DNA from: Candidatus Binatia bacterium
Lineage (GTDB): Bacteria; Desulfobacterota; Binatia; UBA12015
Assembly (NCBI GenBank): GCA_029243485.1
Contig: JAQWRY010000085.1
Span: forward strand, 45,834-109,833
Length of the DNA stretch: 64,000 nt
Direction: 5' to 3'
The notes under the pieces were generated by a model that saw nothing but the letters and a program-made list of their open reading frames with translations, made no database searches and was not told the origin of the DNA. Shown here one piece after another: positions 7,861 to 16,988 of this stretch. The translations under genes and the position numbers were made by a program. The stretch's first letter is position 1. Each line of letters starts with the position of its first letter.

Positions 7861-8994
7861 TCAGGCGATCGCCTTCTCTGCGCGAAGCGACTCGATTTCG
7901 GCCGAATCAAAACCCCAATCCGCCAGGGCTTCGTTCGTGTGGGTGCCGGCATTCGGCGGCGGACCCTGGATTCCCGGGGCCGTACGGCTGAAGCGCGGCG
8001 CAGGGCTGGGCTGCACGAGCCCCTCGCGTTCGACGAACGTCCCGCGAGCCTTGTTGTGCGGATGGTCCGGCGCTTCCTTCATCGAGAGAACCGGAGCGAA
8101 GCAGACGTCCGTTCCCTCGAGGTCCGTGCACCACTCGTCGCGCGTCTTGGTCTTGAAGAGCGCTTCGACGGTGCCCTTGTTGGCCTCCCATTTCGAGCGG
8201 TCCATCTGACCACCCAGTGCGTCGCCGTCCAGGCCCGTGCGCCGGAGGAGCTCGGAGTAGAACTGCGGCTCGATCGAACCGATCGAGATGAACTTGCCGT
8301 CCTTGCACTCGTAGACGTCGTAGAAGTGCGCACCGCTATCGAGAAGATTCGTTCCGCGTTCCTCCTGCCAGAAGCCCACGCCCTGCATCCCGTGGAACAT
8401 CGCCATCAAGATGGCCGCTCCGTCGACCATGGCCGCATCCACGACCTGACCTTTGCCGGAGCGCTGACGTTCGATGATCGCGCAGGCGATTCCGAATGCA
8501 AGGATCAACCCACCCCCACCGAAGTCACCGATGAGGTTCAGGGGAAACATCGGCTTCTCGCCCTTGCGCCCCAGCGGCTCGAGCGCACCGGCGAGCGAGA
8601 TGTAGTTGATGTCGTGACCGGCGGCCATCGCCATCGGGCCGTCCTGACCCCAACCGGTCATCCGGCCGTAGACCAGACCGGAATTGCGCGCGAGGCACGG
8701 CTCTGGACCGAGCCCGAGTCGCTCCATGACGCCGGGACGAAAGCCCTCGAACAGAGCGTCCGACTTCTCGATCAGCTTCATGACGACCTCGACGCCCTTG
8801 GGGCTCTTGAGGTCGACGCCGACGCTGCGCCGACCCCGCGCGAGCAGGTCGCCACTGACGCCGGGCTCGCGAACGCGGTCCGCGCGGTCGATCCGTAGGA
8901 CCTCGGCACCCATGTCGGACAACATCATTCCGCAGAACGGGCCTGGCCCGATGCCGGCGATTTCGATGACGCGAATTCCTTCGAGTGGACCCAC
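7861..8994 (-). CDS. CaiB/BaiF-family CoA transferase, alpha-methylacyl-CoA racemase type
   Basis: The N-terminus (GPLEGIRVIEIAGIGPGPF) and the motif GHDINYISLAGAL are typical of alpha-methylacyl-CoA racemase, which inverts the 2-methyl centre of branched acyl-CoAs before beta-oxidation. His127 of the GHDxNY motif, Asp in NLIGDFGGGG and Glu in SIEPQFYSELL correspond to the racemase catalytic residues known from mycobacterial MCR. Length 377 is normal. It is convergent with fghA and separate from the RND genes. A second homologue lies at 46.8-48.0 kb. Racemase is favoured over CoA transferase, but substrate is unknown. Confidence 0.85.
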   Translation of the reverse strand: MGPLEGIRVIEIAGIGPGPFCGMMLSDMGAEVLRIDRADRVREPGVSGDLLARGRRSVGVDLKSPKGVEVVMKLIEKSDALFEGFRPGVMERLGLGPEPCLARNSGLVYGRMTGWGQDGPMAMAAGHDINYISLAGALEPLGRKGEKPMFPLNLIGDFGGGGLILAFGIACAIIERQRSGKGQVVDAAMVDGAAILMAMFHGMQGVGFWQEERGTNLLDSGAHFYDVYECKDGKFISIGSIEPQFYSELLRRTGLDGDALGGQMDRSKWEANKGTVEALFKTKTRDEWCTDLEGTDVCFAPVLSMKEAPDHPHNKARGTFVEREGLVQPSPAPRFSRTAPGIQGPPPNAGTHTNEALADWGFDSAEIESLRAEKAIA

Positions 8995-9058
8995 CTGCTC
9001 CTCCTTGCTGTGTGCTGATGCCTGAATATCCGCCCGCTCGGCGGCTCGATCTCGGGCC

Positions 9059-12000
9059 CTAGGAGGCCGCGTCCACGCCTCGTCTGAAGCGGGCGGCTGT
9101 CCTCTCCAGGGCCTGGTCCACGAGCGTATAGAACACGGGTACGACGACCAAGGTCAGCACGGTAGAGGCCACGATGCCCCCGGCGACGACGACTCCGAGC
9201 GGGCGTCGGCTCTCCGCACCGGCGCCGAGCCCGATGGCGATCGGCAGGATCCCGAACAGGGTCGAAAGCGCAGTCATGAGGATCGGGCGCAACCGTACGA
9301 CGCCGGCTTCCACGATCGCCTCGTGAACGGTCTTTCCAACGGCCCGCAGGCGGCCCGCGTAGTCGACCAGGAGGATCGAGTTCTTCGTCACGAGCCCCAC
9401 CAGCATCACCATGCCGATGAAGCTGTAGATGTTGAGCGTCATCCCCAGAGCGAAGAGGAGCCCGAACGCTCCGAACAAGGCCAGGGGCAGCGCCAGCAAA
9501 ATGGTGAAGGGATGAACGAAGCTCTCGAACTGGCCGGCGAGCACCAGGTACACGGCGACGATCGCGAGAACGAACGTGAACGCGAGGCCGTCGAACGATT
9601 CCTCGAACTCCTTGGACTCCCCGCTAACGGCCGTCGTGAACCCTGGCGGCAACACCTCGCGCGCGACCTCCTCGACTTCCGCCAGCGCCGTCCCGAGCGG
9701 CTTCCCCTGGAGGTTCGCGTCGATGATGACGGACCGCCTCCGGTTGTAGTGGTTCAGGCTGCTGGGCCCGACTCCCTCGACGACTTCAACCACGCTTGCG
9801 AGCTGCACGAGTCGCCCCGTGCGGCTTCGCACGTACAGCCGCTCGATCTGCTGCGGCGTCTGGCGATCCAGCTCGGAGAGCTGTACGATCACGTCGTAGC
9901 GTTCGTTGCCGCGGCGGAACTTGGTCACGTCGCTGCCACCGAGAAGGATCCGCAACGTGTTCGCGACGTCGGCAACGCTCACGCCGAGCGCTGCGGCGCG
10001 GTCCCGATCGATCTGGACCCGGAGCTCCGGCTTGTTGATGCGAAGATCGCTATCCACGTCCGTCAGGCCCGGGAGAGCCCGAACACGCTCGACCATCCGC
10101 GGCGTAAACTCCTGAAGTGCCTCGAAGTCCGGATTCTGGATCACAAACTCGAGTGGCTTCCCACGGCCCCCCGTCGGCAGGCCCGAGAAGGGGGTGGCGA
10201 ACACCCGAATGCCCGGGATCTGGCCGAAGCGCGAACGCAACATCCCGAGGAGCTCTTGCTGCGAACGCTCTCTCTTTGAACGAGGATGAAGGCGCGCGAA
10301 GATGATACCGCGGTTCGTAGCCCCGACGCCCCCCGAGCCGACCCCGATGAAGGCCGTACCGGCGCGCATCTCGGGCAGACCATCGAGGATCTCCTCCACC
10401 TGAATCTGAAGTCGGTTGTGGTGCGCGAGAGTGGAGCCCTCGGGCGATTCGATGATGACCAGGAAGCCGCCGCGATCCTCGGAGGGCACGAATTCCTGCC
10501 CGAGAAGGAAGAAGAGTACGCCTGCACACGCGACCAGGACGGCCGAACTCAGCACGACGATGCCCCGATGGCCGAGAGACCACAGGAGGACGCCCCTGTA
10601 ACGCTCCGCCAATGCGACGAGCGCAGCTTCGAATTTCGCGAACACCCCACCTGGCTCATCCAGGACGAGCAGGCGGGAACAGAGCATTGGTGTCAACGTC
10701 AGGGCGACGACCGACGATGCAACGATCGCAACGGCCACCGTCACGCCAAACTCGAAAAAGAACCGACCGATGATGCCCTGAATGAAGGCCACCGGGACGA
10801 AGACCGCGACCAGGGTCAACGTCGAGGCGATCGCCGCGAAGGCGATCTCGTTCGTGCCGATCAGCGCCGCCTCCCGCCGAGCGAGCCCGCCCTCCATGTG
10901 CCGATGAGCGTTCTCGAGAACGATGATCGCATCATCGACCACCACGCCGATCGACAACGTCAGCGCGAGGAGCGTCAAGCTGTTGATGGTGAAGCCGAAG
11001 AAATACATCGCACCGAACGTCGCGAGCAACGACGTTGGAATCGTGATCGCCGGAATGAGCGCGCTGCGCGGCGTGTGGAGGAACAAGAAGATCACCAACA
11101 CCACCAGCAGGCCCGCGATCACCAGTGCTTCCTGGACCTCCGCGACCGAGTCCTCGATGAAGCGCGCCCCGTCGTACGAGACGGTCATGTGATACCCGGG
11201 AGGCAGCGCGCCCTGCATTGCCGCGACCTCGGCGCGGACGGCGCGGGCCACCGCGACCGCGTTCGAGTTCGACTGCTTGATGATTCCGACAGAAACGTGC
11301 GGCCGCAGGTTGAAGCGTGCGAGGCTACGCTCGCCTTCGTCGCCTTCCACCGCCCGACCCACTTCCCGCAGGCGAATGGGTGCGTCGCCCCGGTACGCGA
11401 CGATCAGGTTTTCGAACTCTTCCGCCGAAGAGATCTCGCCCTCGGTCTTCACCACAAACTCTCGAGTGTGCCCCTCGACGCGGCCGGCGGGGATCTCGAC
11501 GTTCTCGCGCTGGAGCACCGCAACGACGTCGTTGACCGTCAGTCGGTGCGCTCCGAGGCGTGCGGCATCGAGATAGATGCGAATCGCGAGTCGCTTCTCG
11601 CCCCCAATCGGCACGGAACCGACCCCCGGCAGGCGCTGAAGCCGCTCTTTCACTACAGTGTCGGCGTAGCCGGACAGATCGCGAAGGCTCGCCCGGTCGG
11701 CGTTCAGCGAGATCCAAAGGATCGCGCGCGCGTCGAGATCGATCTTGCTCACGACCGGCTCTTCCGTATCCGGCGGAAGCTCCGAGCGGGCGCGCGCGAC
11801 TCGGTCGCGAACGTCCTGGGCTGCGAGATCGATGTTGCGATTGAGGTCGAAGCGGATCGTGATCTTGCTCACCTGCTCGACGCTGGATGACGTCAGAGTG
11901 TCGATCCCTTCGATCGTGCTGACGACTTCCTCGAGGACTTCGGTGACCTCTTTCTCAACGACCTCAGGGCTCGCTCCGGGCAGAACCGTCACGATGCTCA

Positions 12001-12133
12001 CCGTTGGGAACTCGATATTGGGCAGTTCCCGAACGGACAGGTTCGAGTACCCGATCGCTCCGAAGAGGATGAGGATCAGAGACAGGACGGTGGCGAGGAC
12101 AGGCCTCTCGATCGATAGGGACCAGGGGGACAT
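9059..12133 (-). CDS. RND efflux pump inner-membrane transporter (AcrB/HAE1 type)
   Basis: This 1024-residue proton-driven exporter is the inner-membrane pump of a tripartite efflux system. It begins at the first membrane helix (SIERPVLATVLSLILILFGAIG) and shows two repeats of six helices with large periplasmic loops. The helix-4 motif GVVVDDAIIVLENAHRHMEGG carries the proton-relay aspartates, and the second half contains MVMLVGLVTKNSILLVDYA. It lies 2 nt downstream of the adaptor gene. No outer-membrane TolC-type channel is encoded in the cluster, so that part must come from elsewhere. Drug versus metal substrate cannot be assigned; HAE1 (organic compounds) fits better than CusA. Confidence 0.92.
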   Translation of the reverse strand: MSPWSLSIERPVLATVLSLILILFGAIGYSNLSVRELPNIEFPTVSIVTVLPGASPEVVEKEVTEVLEEVVSTIEGIDTLTSSSVEQVSKITIRFDLNRNIDLAAQDVRDRVARARSELPPDTEEPVVSKIDLDARAILWISLNADRASLRDLSGYADTVVKERLQRLPGVGSVPIGGEKRLAIRIYLDAARLGAHRLTVNDVVAVLQRENVEIPAGRVEGHTREFVVKTEGEISSAEEFENLIVAYRGDAPIRLREVGRAVEGDEGERSLARFNLRPHVSVGIIKQSNSNAVAVARAVRAEVAAMQGALPPGYHMTVSYDGARFIEDSVAEVQEALVIAGLLVVLVIFLFLHTPRSALIPAITIPTSLLATFGAMYFFGFTINSLTLLALTLSIGVVVDDAIIVLENAHRHMEGGLARREAALIGTNEIAFAAIASTLTLVAVFVPVAFIQGIIGRFFFEFGVTVAVAIVASSVVALTLTPMLCSRLLVLDEPGGVFAKFEAALVALAERYRGVLLWSLGHRGIVVLSSAVLVACAGVLFFLLGQEFVPSEDRGGFLVIIESPEGSTLAHHNRLQIQVEEILDGLPEMRAGTAFIGVGSGGVGATNRGIIFARLHPRSKRERSQQELLGMLRSRFGQIPGIRVFATPFSGLPTGGRGKPLEFVIQNPDFEALQEFTPRMVERVRALPGLTDVDSDLRINKPELRVQIDRDRAAALGVSVADVANTLRILLGGSDVTKFRRGNERYDVIVQLSELDRQTPQQIERLYVRSRTGRLVQLASVVEVVEGVGPSSLNHYNRRRSVIIDANLQGKPLGTALAEVEEVAREVLPPGFTTAVSGESKEFEESFDGLAFTFVLAIVAVYLVLAGQFESFVHPFTILLALPLALFGAFGLLFALGMTLNIYSFIGMVMLVGLVTKNSILLVDYAGRLRAVGKTVHEAIVEAGVVRLRPILMTALSTLFGILPIAIGLGAGAESRRPLGVVVAGGIVASTVLTLVVVPVFYTLVDQALERTAARFRRGVDAAS

Positions 12134-12135
12134 CG

Positions 12136-13239
12136 TCAGCCCGGGGCTGCCACGGCACGAACGGCAGCCGGCTCGCCCTCGCGCAGCTTCTCGTGGCCCG
12201 TCACGACGATGGTCTCACCGGGCGCGACACCGCTCACGATCTCGACCCGGCCGGGAAGCCGGACTCCCGTTCGGACGGTACGCGCGCTGGCATTGCCGTC
12301 CTTCACGACAAACAGCAGGAGGCGGTCGGCCGTGGGAACGATGGCCTCCTCGGGCACGACCGGCGCGTTCTCCCGGCGTTCGAGCCGAACCTCCACGCCA
12401 CCGAACTGCCCCGGACGCAGCAGACGATCCGGATTCGGCACCTCCGCCTTCACCGTGACGGTACGGTTCTCGGCGTCGACGGCGGGATCCACGAACGTAA
12501 TCTCACCCGGGAACGGGCGCTCGGGCAGGCTCGAGACGCGCGCCGTCACTGCGAGACCCGGAGCCAGTCGCGCGATGTACCGCTCGGGTAGAGCGAACAC
12601 GAGTTCGAGCGGATCGTCGTCGATGAGGAGCCCGATCGGCTCCCCCTGGGCAATGAAGGCACCAGGATCGACGCGAAGCCGGCCGAAGACGCCGGCGAAC
12701 GGAGCTTCGACGACGGTCTCGTCCAACTCGGCTTTGGCGAACGCCAGGTTGGCGCGAGCGACTCCCAGCGCCGCCGCAGCGAGGTCGTACTCGGACTGCA
12801 CGTCGTCGTGATCCTGCTCGGACGCAATGCCTCGTTTGCGCAGGGCCCCGGAGCGAGCCGACGTTCGCTTGGCACGCGCAACGCGGACCTCGGCCTGCGC
12901 CAGAGCAGCCTTGGCCTGATCGAGGCGCGCGACGAGGTCGCGGTCGTCGAGCTGAACCAGGGGCGTGCCCTGCTCCACTCGTTCCCCCTCACTCACCGGC
13001 AAACTCCGGATTCGACCGGACCGCCGGGCCTTCACCTCGACCCGCTGGTCCGCTTCCAGGCTGCCGACGGCTTCCACGAGCACGTCGACGTCCTCCGCAG
13101 CGACTTCGGCCGTCTCCACCGGGATCGCGGGACGGGCCGCGTCCGCGCCCGTCTCGGAAGCCCCGCCGCAGGCCTGGCTGAGGCCGGCGACAAGCGCCAG
13201 GAGCGCAAGGCCAGCCCGAAGATCGGGGCCAGAAGCCAT
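12136..13239 (-). CDS. RND efflux periplasmic adaptor (HlyD/AcrA family)
   Basis: The adaptor bridges the RND pump to an outer-membrane channel. From ATG 13239 it has a signal sequence ending GLSQAC, a near-lipobox that probably makes it a lipoprotein. The hairpin, lipoyl and beta-barrel domains follow in standard order: VKARRSGRIRSLPVSEGERV, DDRDLVARLDQAKAALAQAE, and VVEAPFAGVFGRLRVDPGAF. The C-terminal membrane-proximal domain contains VPEEAIVPTADRLLLFVVKDG. A GTG at 13257 would add six residues in the same frame, but the ATG places the signal peptide better. The stop is 2 nt before the pump gene. Confidence 0.9.
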   Translation of the reverse strand: MASGPDLRAGLALLALVAGLSQACGGASETGADAARPAIPVETAEVAAEDVDVLVEAVGSLEADQRVEVKARRSGRIRSLPVSEGERVEQGTPLVQLDDRDLVARLDQAKAALAQAEVRVARAKRTSARSGALRKRGIASEQDHDDVQSEYDLAAAALGVARANLAFAKAELDETVVEAPFAGVFGRLRVDPGAFIAQGEPIGLLIDDDPLELVFALPERYIARLAPGLAVTARVSSLPERPFPGEITFVDPAVDAENRTVTVKAEVPNPDRLLRPGQFGGVEVRLERRENAPVVPEEAIVPTADRLLLFVVKDGNASARTVRTGVRLPGRVEIVSGVAPGETIVVTGHEKLREGEPAAVRAVAAPG

Positions 13240-13321
13240 CGCTTCAGCATAGGGCACCCCGGAGCGTGTTCAAGCGCAACCCTTGACGGACGGCCTGGCA
13301 GCCCGGAGGATCGCCGCCCCC

Positions 13322-14644
13322 ATGCTGAACGGAATCTGGCTCTTTCTCATGCTCGGCTCGATCGTCTACGCGGCCTGGAACGGACGCCTGGCTGAAGTCA
13401 CCGAGGCGCTGTTCTCGAGCGCGGGCGCGGCCGTGACGCTCGTCATTGGTCTCGTCGGCATCATGATGTTCTTGCTTGGCCTGATGCGGGTCGCCTTCGA
13501 TGGCGGTCTCCGGGCGGCGATTGCGCGCGCGCTGGCTCCGCTCCTACGGCGCCTGTTCCCCGACGTGCCCTCTGACCATCCGGCGATGAGTTCGATGGTG
13601 ATGAACATGGCCTCGAACATGACCGGCCTCGGGAACGCGGCAACGCCCTTTGGCTTGAAGGCCATGACCGAACTGGACCGGCTGAATGAGCACCCCGGAT
13701 CGGCTTCAGATTCGATGGTGTTGTTCCTTGCGATCAACACCTCTGCAATCACGCTCCTGCCGCCCCTCGGCACGATAGGCGTGCGACTCGCCGCCGGGTC
13801 TCCGCACCCCGAGATCATCTGGGCGCCGACCTTGATCGCAACGACGTGCTCGACCGTTGCAGCCGTCGGTGCGTTCTATCTGCTTCGCCGACTCCCGCGG
13901 TTTCGCCACCAGGATGTCGCCGGCGGCGCAACCGCTCGCCCCGACGTGGGCGACGACCCGTCCGCCGATGAGGCGCCGCCCGCAGTCGACCCCGAGGGAT
14001 CTACGGGCTCGCGCCGTGTGGCGATCTTCGTCACAATCGTGGCCCTGGCCGCAGGCTTGGCCCTCGACCTGAATCGGATCGCGACAGACAACGCGTCGGC
14101 GGACATCCTTCGCGTAGCCGTGCAGACCTGGTTGTTCCCGCTTCTCGTCGCAGGACTGCTCCTGATTGGCTGGGCCGGCCGGGTTCGGGTCTACGAATCC
14201 ATGATCGAAGGCGCGAAAGAAGGACTCTCCGTGGCCGTGCGGATCGTGCCTTACCTCGTTGCGATCCTCGTGGCGGTCGGGATGTTCCGCGCGTCGGGCG
14301 CACTCGACCTGTTCGTTTCGGCCCTCGACCCGTTCACCAGTCGCATCGGCGTCCCCGCCGAGGCCCTGCCCATGGCGCTTCTGCGGCCCCTCAGCGGGTC
14401 GGGCGCATTCGGCGTCATGAGCGAAATTCTCAGGGCCCACGGCCCGGACTCCTTCATCGGGCTGCTGGCGAGCACGCTTCAGGGCTCGACCGAAACCACC
14501 TTCTACGTGCTCGCCCTGTACCTCGGCGCGGCCGGCGTCCGCGATGGGCGCCACGCCCTCATCGCGTGCTTGACGGGTGACGTCGCCGGCTTCTTCGGCG
14601 CCGTCGCCGCGTGCCACTGGTTCTTCGGTGATTTACCAACGTGA
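13322..14644 (+). CDS. SpmA-SpmB fused membrane protein (nucleoside recognition domain)
   Basis: This polytopic protein of about 440 residues joins two halves that are separate SpmA and SpmB genes in endospore formers. The SpmA half has NGIWLFLMLGSIVYAAWNGR and MSSMVMNMASNMTGLGNAAT; the SpmB half, after a charged linker of about 45 residues near 200-245, has ESMIEGAKEGLSVAVRIVPY and STETTFYVLALYLGAAGV. Both carry Gate/nucleoside-recognition domains. Such fusions are common in non-sporulating Gram-negatives and their role is not known. ATG 13322 starts at the first helix, with GGAGG 12 nt upstream; an upstream TTG (13283) stays in frame. Confidence 0.82.
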   Translation: MLNGIWLFLMLGSIVYAAWNGRLAEVTEALFSSAGAAVTLVIGLVGIMMFLLGLMRVAFDGGLRAAIARALAPLLRRLFPDVPSDHPAMSSMVMNMASNMTGLGNAATPFGLKAMTELDRLNEHPGSASDSMVLFLAINTSAITLLPPLGTIGVRLAAGSPHPEIIWAPTLIATTCSTVAAVGAFYLLRRLPRFRHQDVAGGATARPDVGDDPSADEAPPAVDPEGSTGSRRVAIFVTIVALAAGLALDLNRIATDNASADILRVAVQTWLFPLLVAGLLLIGWAGRVRVYESMIEGAKEGLSVAVRIVPYLVAILVAVGMFRASGALDLFVSALDPFTSRIGVPAEALPMALLRPLSGSGAFGVMSEILRAHGPDSFIGLLASTLQGSTETTFYVLALYLGAAGVRDGRHALIACLTGDVAGFFGAVAACHWFFGDLPT

Positions 14645-14675
14645 CTTGGTCAGGCGCGTGTTCTAGACGAGCAGC

Positions 14676-15095
14676 ATGAAGTATCTACATACGATGGTGC
14701 GGGTCAGTGATCTCGACGCGTCGCTCGACTTCTGGATCGCGAAGCTCGGCCTGGAGCAGCTGGGGCGGTACGACAACGAGGCCGGGCGATTCACCTTGGT
14801 CTTCCTCGCGGCGCCCGGAGATTCGACCGCGCAAGTCGAGCTCACGCACAACTGGGACCCCGAAGAGCTGGGCGACGGCCGTAACTTCGGGCACCTCGCC
14901 TACGCCGTCGAGGACATCTACGCGACGTGCCGGGGTCTGCTGGATGCCGGGGTCGTAATCAACCGACCACCGCGCGACGGACACATGGCCTTCGTGCGGT
15001 CTCCCGACGGCATCTCCATCGAGCTCCTGCAAAAGGGCGAGTCCCTGGCCCCGAAGGAGCCTTGGCAGTCCATGGAAAACACGGGATCTTGGTGA
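14676..15095 (+). CDS. gloA: Lactoylglutathione lyase (glyoxalase I)
   Basis: GloA converts the methylglyoxal-glutathione hemithioacetal to S-lactoylglutathione. The 139-residue protein has the paired beta-alpha-beta fold and all four metal ligands in their usual settings: His5 (KYLHTMVRV), Glu in VELTHNW, His in FGHLAYAVEDIY and Glu in ISIELLQKG. The short single-domain form resembles nickel-type bacterial enzymes. Its TGA overlaps the GTG start of the 6-phosphogluconolactonase gene by 4 nt, so the two are translated together. Confidence 0.93.
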   Translation: MKYLHTMVRVSDLDASLDFWIAKLGLEQLGRYDNEAGRFTLVFLAAPGDSTAQVELTHNWDPEELGDGRNFGHLAYAVEDIYATCRGLLDAGVVINRPPRDGHMAFVRSPDGISIELLQKGESLAPKEPWQSMENTGSW

Positions 15096-15793
15096 GTTCA
15101 GCGGAAGTTCTGCGGGGCGACCGGGCCGACCTCGATCTCCGCGCCGCGCGGCTCGTCTCGAATGCCATCGAGCAGTGCGCGGCCACCCAACCGCAGGTCG
15201 TGCTGGGCGTGGTTGGGGGCAGGAGTGTTGGCGGCATCTACGCACACCTCGAAGGGATGCCCCTTCCGTGGCACAAGCTCCACGTTTTCCTCGCCGACGA
15301 GCGCCTCGTGCCGGTCAGCAGCGACGAGAGCAACTTCAAGCTGGTCAAGGACGATCTGCTGTCGGCCCCCCTTGGCGACGGACGAATGCCCGAAGCGAAC
15401 GCACACTCGTTCCCATTCCGGCCAGACCAAGCGGACGCCGGCGTCGCCGCCTACGATGCTGCCCTGGCGGCCGTCGGCGGGCGCTTCGACATCGCAATTC
15501 TCAGTGCCGGCGAGGATGGCCACACCGCGTCTCTGTTCCCGGGCCACCCCGCGCTCGACTCTGGCGCCAGCGGGTTCGTGCTGGTCGAGGGCTCGCCCAA
15601 GCCGCCGCCGCGCCGCATCAGTGCCTCGCTTCCCCTCCTCGCGAAGACCCGCTTTGGCGTGGTCGTGTTCTACGGAGAGAGCAAGCGGGCCGCGCTCGAG
15701 AAGTTCACCGCCCCGGACGTGGAACTCGAGCAGTGCCCCTCGAAGGTCGTCTCGAAGATGGAACAGGGCATCGCCCTGACCGACCTCGACTGA
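15092..15793 (+). CDS. pgl: 6-phosphogluconolactonase (DevB type)
   Basis: Pgl hydrolyses 6-phosphogluconolactone in the oxidative pentose phosphate or Entner-Doudoroff route. GTG 15092 overlaps the gloA stop (GTGA) and gives 233 residues, the normal size. The frame extends further upstream inside gloA, which I take as shadow. Family motifs are VVLGVVGGRSVGGIYAHLEG, HVFLADERLVPVSSDESNF and DIAILSAGEDGHTASLFPGH. No glucose-6-phosphate dehydrogenase or edd gene lies nearby. It is convergent with a small secreted protein gene that starts directly after its stop. Confidence 0.9.
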   Translation: MSSAEVLRGDRADLDLRAARLVSNAIEQCAATQPQVVLGVVGGRSVGGIYAHLEGMPLPWHKLHVFLADERLVPVSSDESNFKLVKDDLLSAPLGDGRMPEANAHSFPFRPDQADAGVAAYDAALAAVGGRFDIAILSAGEDGHTASLFPGHPALDSGASGFVLVEGSPKPPPRRISASLPLLAKTRFGVVVFYGESKRAALEKFTAPDVELEQCPSKVVSKMEQGIALTDLD

Positions 15794-16231
15794 TCAAAAT
15801 CCGAGGAGTTTCTCCCGGAGGCTCGGGGTCGGCGTCGGCCCCGTGATCGGCGCGCTTCGCTCGACCCGGTTCACCAGAACCCACTGAGAACCGAACTGGG
15901 TATAGCCGGTGATCTTCAAGAGCTCGTTGGGCTTCGAGGCGCGGATCTCCTCCAGCTGGTCCGCGCCGCCTTGGAAGACGAAATTCGGTTTGATCGGCTG
16001 TACTTGCGAGACCAGTTCCCCCGCCGTCGGCCCCGTCGCCGTAAGCGTGATCAGATTCGTGAGCGCGAAAGGCTTCAGGTCCCCGTCCCCGATGCGCACC
16101 TGAAACATCTTCCAGGGCTTGACCTGTTCCCTGGAACCCCCCAAATAGCCTTCGATTCGGACCTCTACCTGCCGCGGAGTTCCCCCGATTCCGAGGATCG
16201 CGGCCAGCGCCAGCAATAATAGCGTCTTCAT
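15794..16231 (-). CDS. Hypothetical exported protein
   Basis: The 145-residue product begins with a signal peptide (MKTLLLLALAAILGIGG, about 1-18). The mature part is a probable all-beta domain with RQVEVRIEGYLGG near the start, a possible second unit FALTNLITLTATGPTAGEL, and TGYTQFGSQWVLVNRVERS near the end. I do not recognise a family. It is convergent with pgl (adjacent stops) and divergent from the histone-like gene, whose promoter region it shares. Confidence 0.65.
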   Translation of the reverse strand: MKTLLLLALAAILGIGGTPRQVEVRIEGYLGGSREQVKPWKMFQVRIGDGDLKPFALTNLITLTATGPTAGELVSQVQPIKPNFVFQGGADQLEEIRASKPNELLKITGYTQFGSQWVLVNRVERSAPITGPTPTPSLREKLLGF

Positions 16232-16290
16232 GACGCGAGCCTATCCCCACTCCCTCGGCGAGGCCATCCCGACGGCCCACCCGACAACCC

Positions 16291-16318
16291 GTGTCAAGAC
16301 CGACCCATTGCTTGACAC
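16291..16318. promoter_or_regulatory. 8-bp inverted repeat overlapping a -35-like TTGACA upstream of the histone-like gene
   Basis: GTGTCAAG (16291-16298) and CTTGACAC (16311-16318) form perfect arms with a 12-nt spacer in the divergent intergenic region. The right arm contains TTGACA, followed 17 nt later by a weak -10-like TAGCCA. A dimeric regulator could bind here and control the histone-like gene. The promoter assignment is weak; the repeat itself is exact. Confidence 0.4.
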
Positions 16319-16380
16319 ATTGTTAGGGATTCGATAGCCAGGCACCGATCACGTTTGATTTTCGGAAGGAGTGCGAGGGG

Positions 16381-16941
16381 ATGTTGAGGGACGAATCTCA
16401 GATCAGCCGGCAGGCACGTTGGCAACGAAAGCACCGAGCGATGGGCCTGTGCGTCCTTTGCAGCAAGCCCGCCTTCAAGGGCTGGCGCTGCAAGAAGCAC
16501 TACGAGCAGCACAAGATCACGATGCGGCTGCGGTACATCCCGAAGGTCCGTGGGCGGTATAAGGTCAAGGTTGGTAGCTCCTCGCTGACCGAAGCCACGG
16601 CCAAGCGCAAAAAAGCGACGAAAGCCGCGCCCGAAAAAAAGAAGGCCGTGAAAGCGACCACGAAAGCGGCAAAACCCGCCTCGAAGGTGATCAAGAAGGA
16701 CACCGTGAAGGCGGCGACCCGGAAGGTCACCGCGAAGAAGACGGCTACACGCAAGAAGACCACGTCTGCGGCAACCGCGAAGAAGACGGCTGCCCGCAAG
16801 AAGACCGCGTCTGCGGCAACCGCGAAGAAGACCACGTCTGCAGCAACCGCGAAGAAGACGGCTGCCCGCAAGAAGGCGACCGGCTCGGCTCGGAAAACCG
16901 CGACGCGGCGCACGACGAGGCGGAAAGCCGCCAAAGCCTGA
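16381..16941 (+). CDS. Zinc-motif protein with histone H1-like Lys/Ala-rich tail
   Basis: The 186-residue product has two parts. Residues 1-65 are basic, with a compact Cys/His motif: Cys24-x2-Cys27, then Cys37-x2-His40 (His44 is an alternative), likely a small zinc-binding fold. From about 75 to the end it is almost only Lys, Ala, Thr and Arg, in repeats of the type ATAKKTAARKK, like bacterial H1-like proteins and AlgP tails that bind DNA. An AAGGAG site lies 8 nt before the ATG. Nucleoid binding is likely from composition. I do not know a described family combining this N-terminal motif with the tail. Confidence 0.75.
   Translation: MLRDESQISRQARWQRKHRAMGLCVLCSKPAFKGWRCKKHYEQHKITMRLRYIPKVRGRYKVKVGSSSLTEATAKRKKATKAAPEKKKAVKATTKAAKPASKVIKKDTVKAATRKVTAKKTATRKKTTSAATAKKTAARKKTASAATAKKTTSAATAKKTAARKKATGSARKTATRRTTRRKAAKA
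16771..16875 (+). repeat. Direct repeats inside the histone-like tail
   Basis: A 33-bp sequence beginning GCAACCGCGAAGAAGACGG occurs exactly at 16771-16803 and 16843-16875, with a partial copy (GCAACCGCGAAGAAGAC) between them. All are in frame and encode ATAKKTAARKK-type units, so length variation by slippage would keep the reading frame. Confidence 0.8.
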
Positions 16942-16988
16942 TCGCAGGGGCGCACGGCGCTCCTGCTCTCGGCCTGGCGCTCTAAGCG

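Noticed and set aside
10286..11890. 534-codon plus-strand open frame opposite the RND pump
   Set aside because: It is exactly antisense to conserved pump coding, Arg/Asp/His-rich in composition, with no family pattern; typical antisense shadow in GC-rich DNA.
13032..13250. Alternative start of the RND adaptor region reading MLKRWLLAPIFGLALRSW, like a signal peptide
   Set aside because: It is out of frame with the adaptor domains and becomes Arg/Pro-rich after 20 residues; the in-frame ATG 13239 already gives a good signal sequence.
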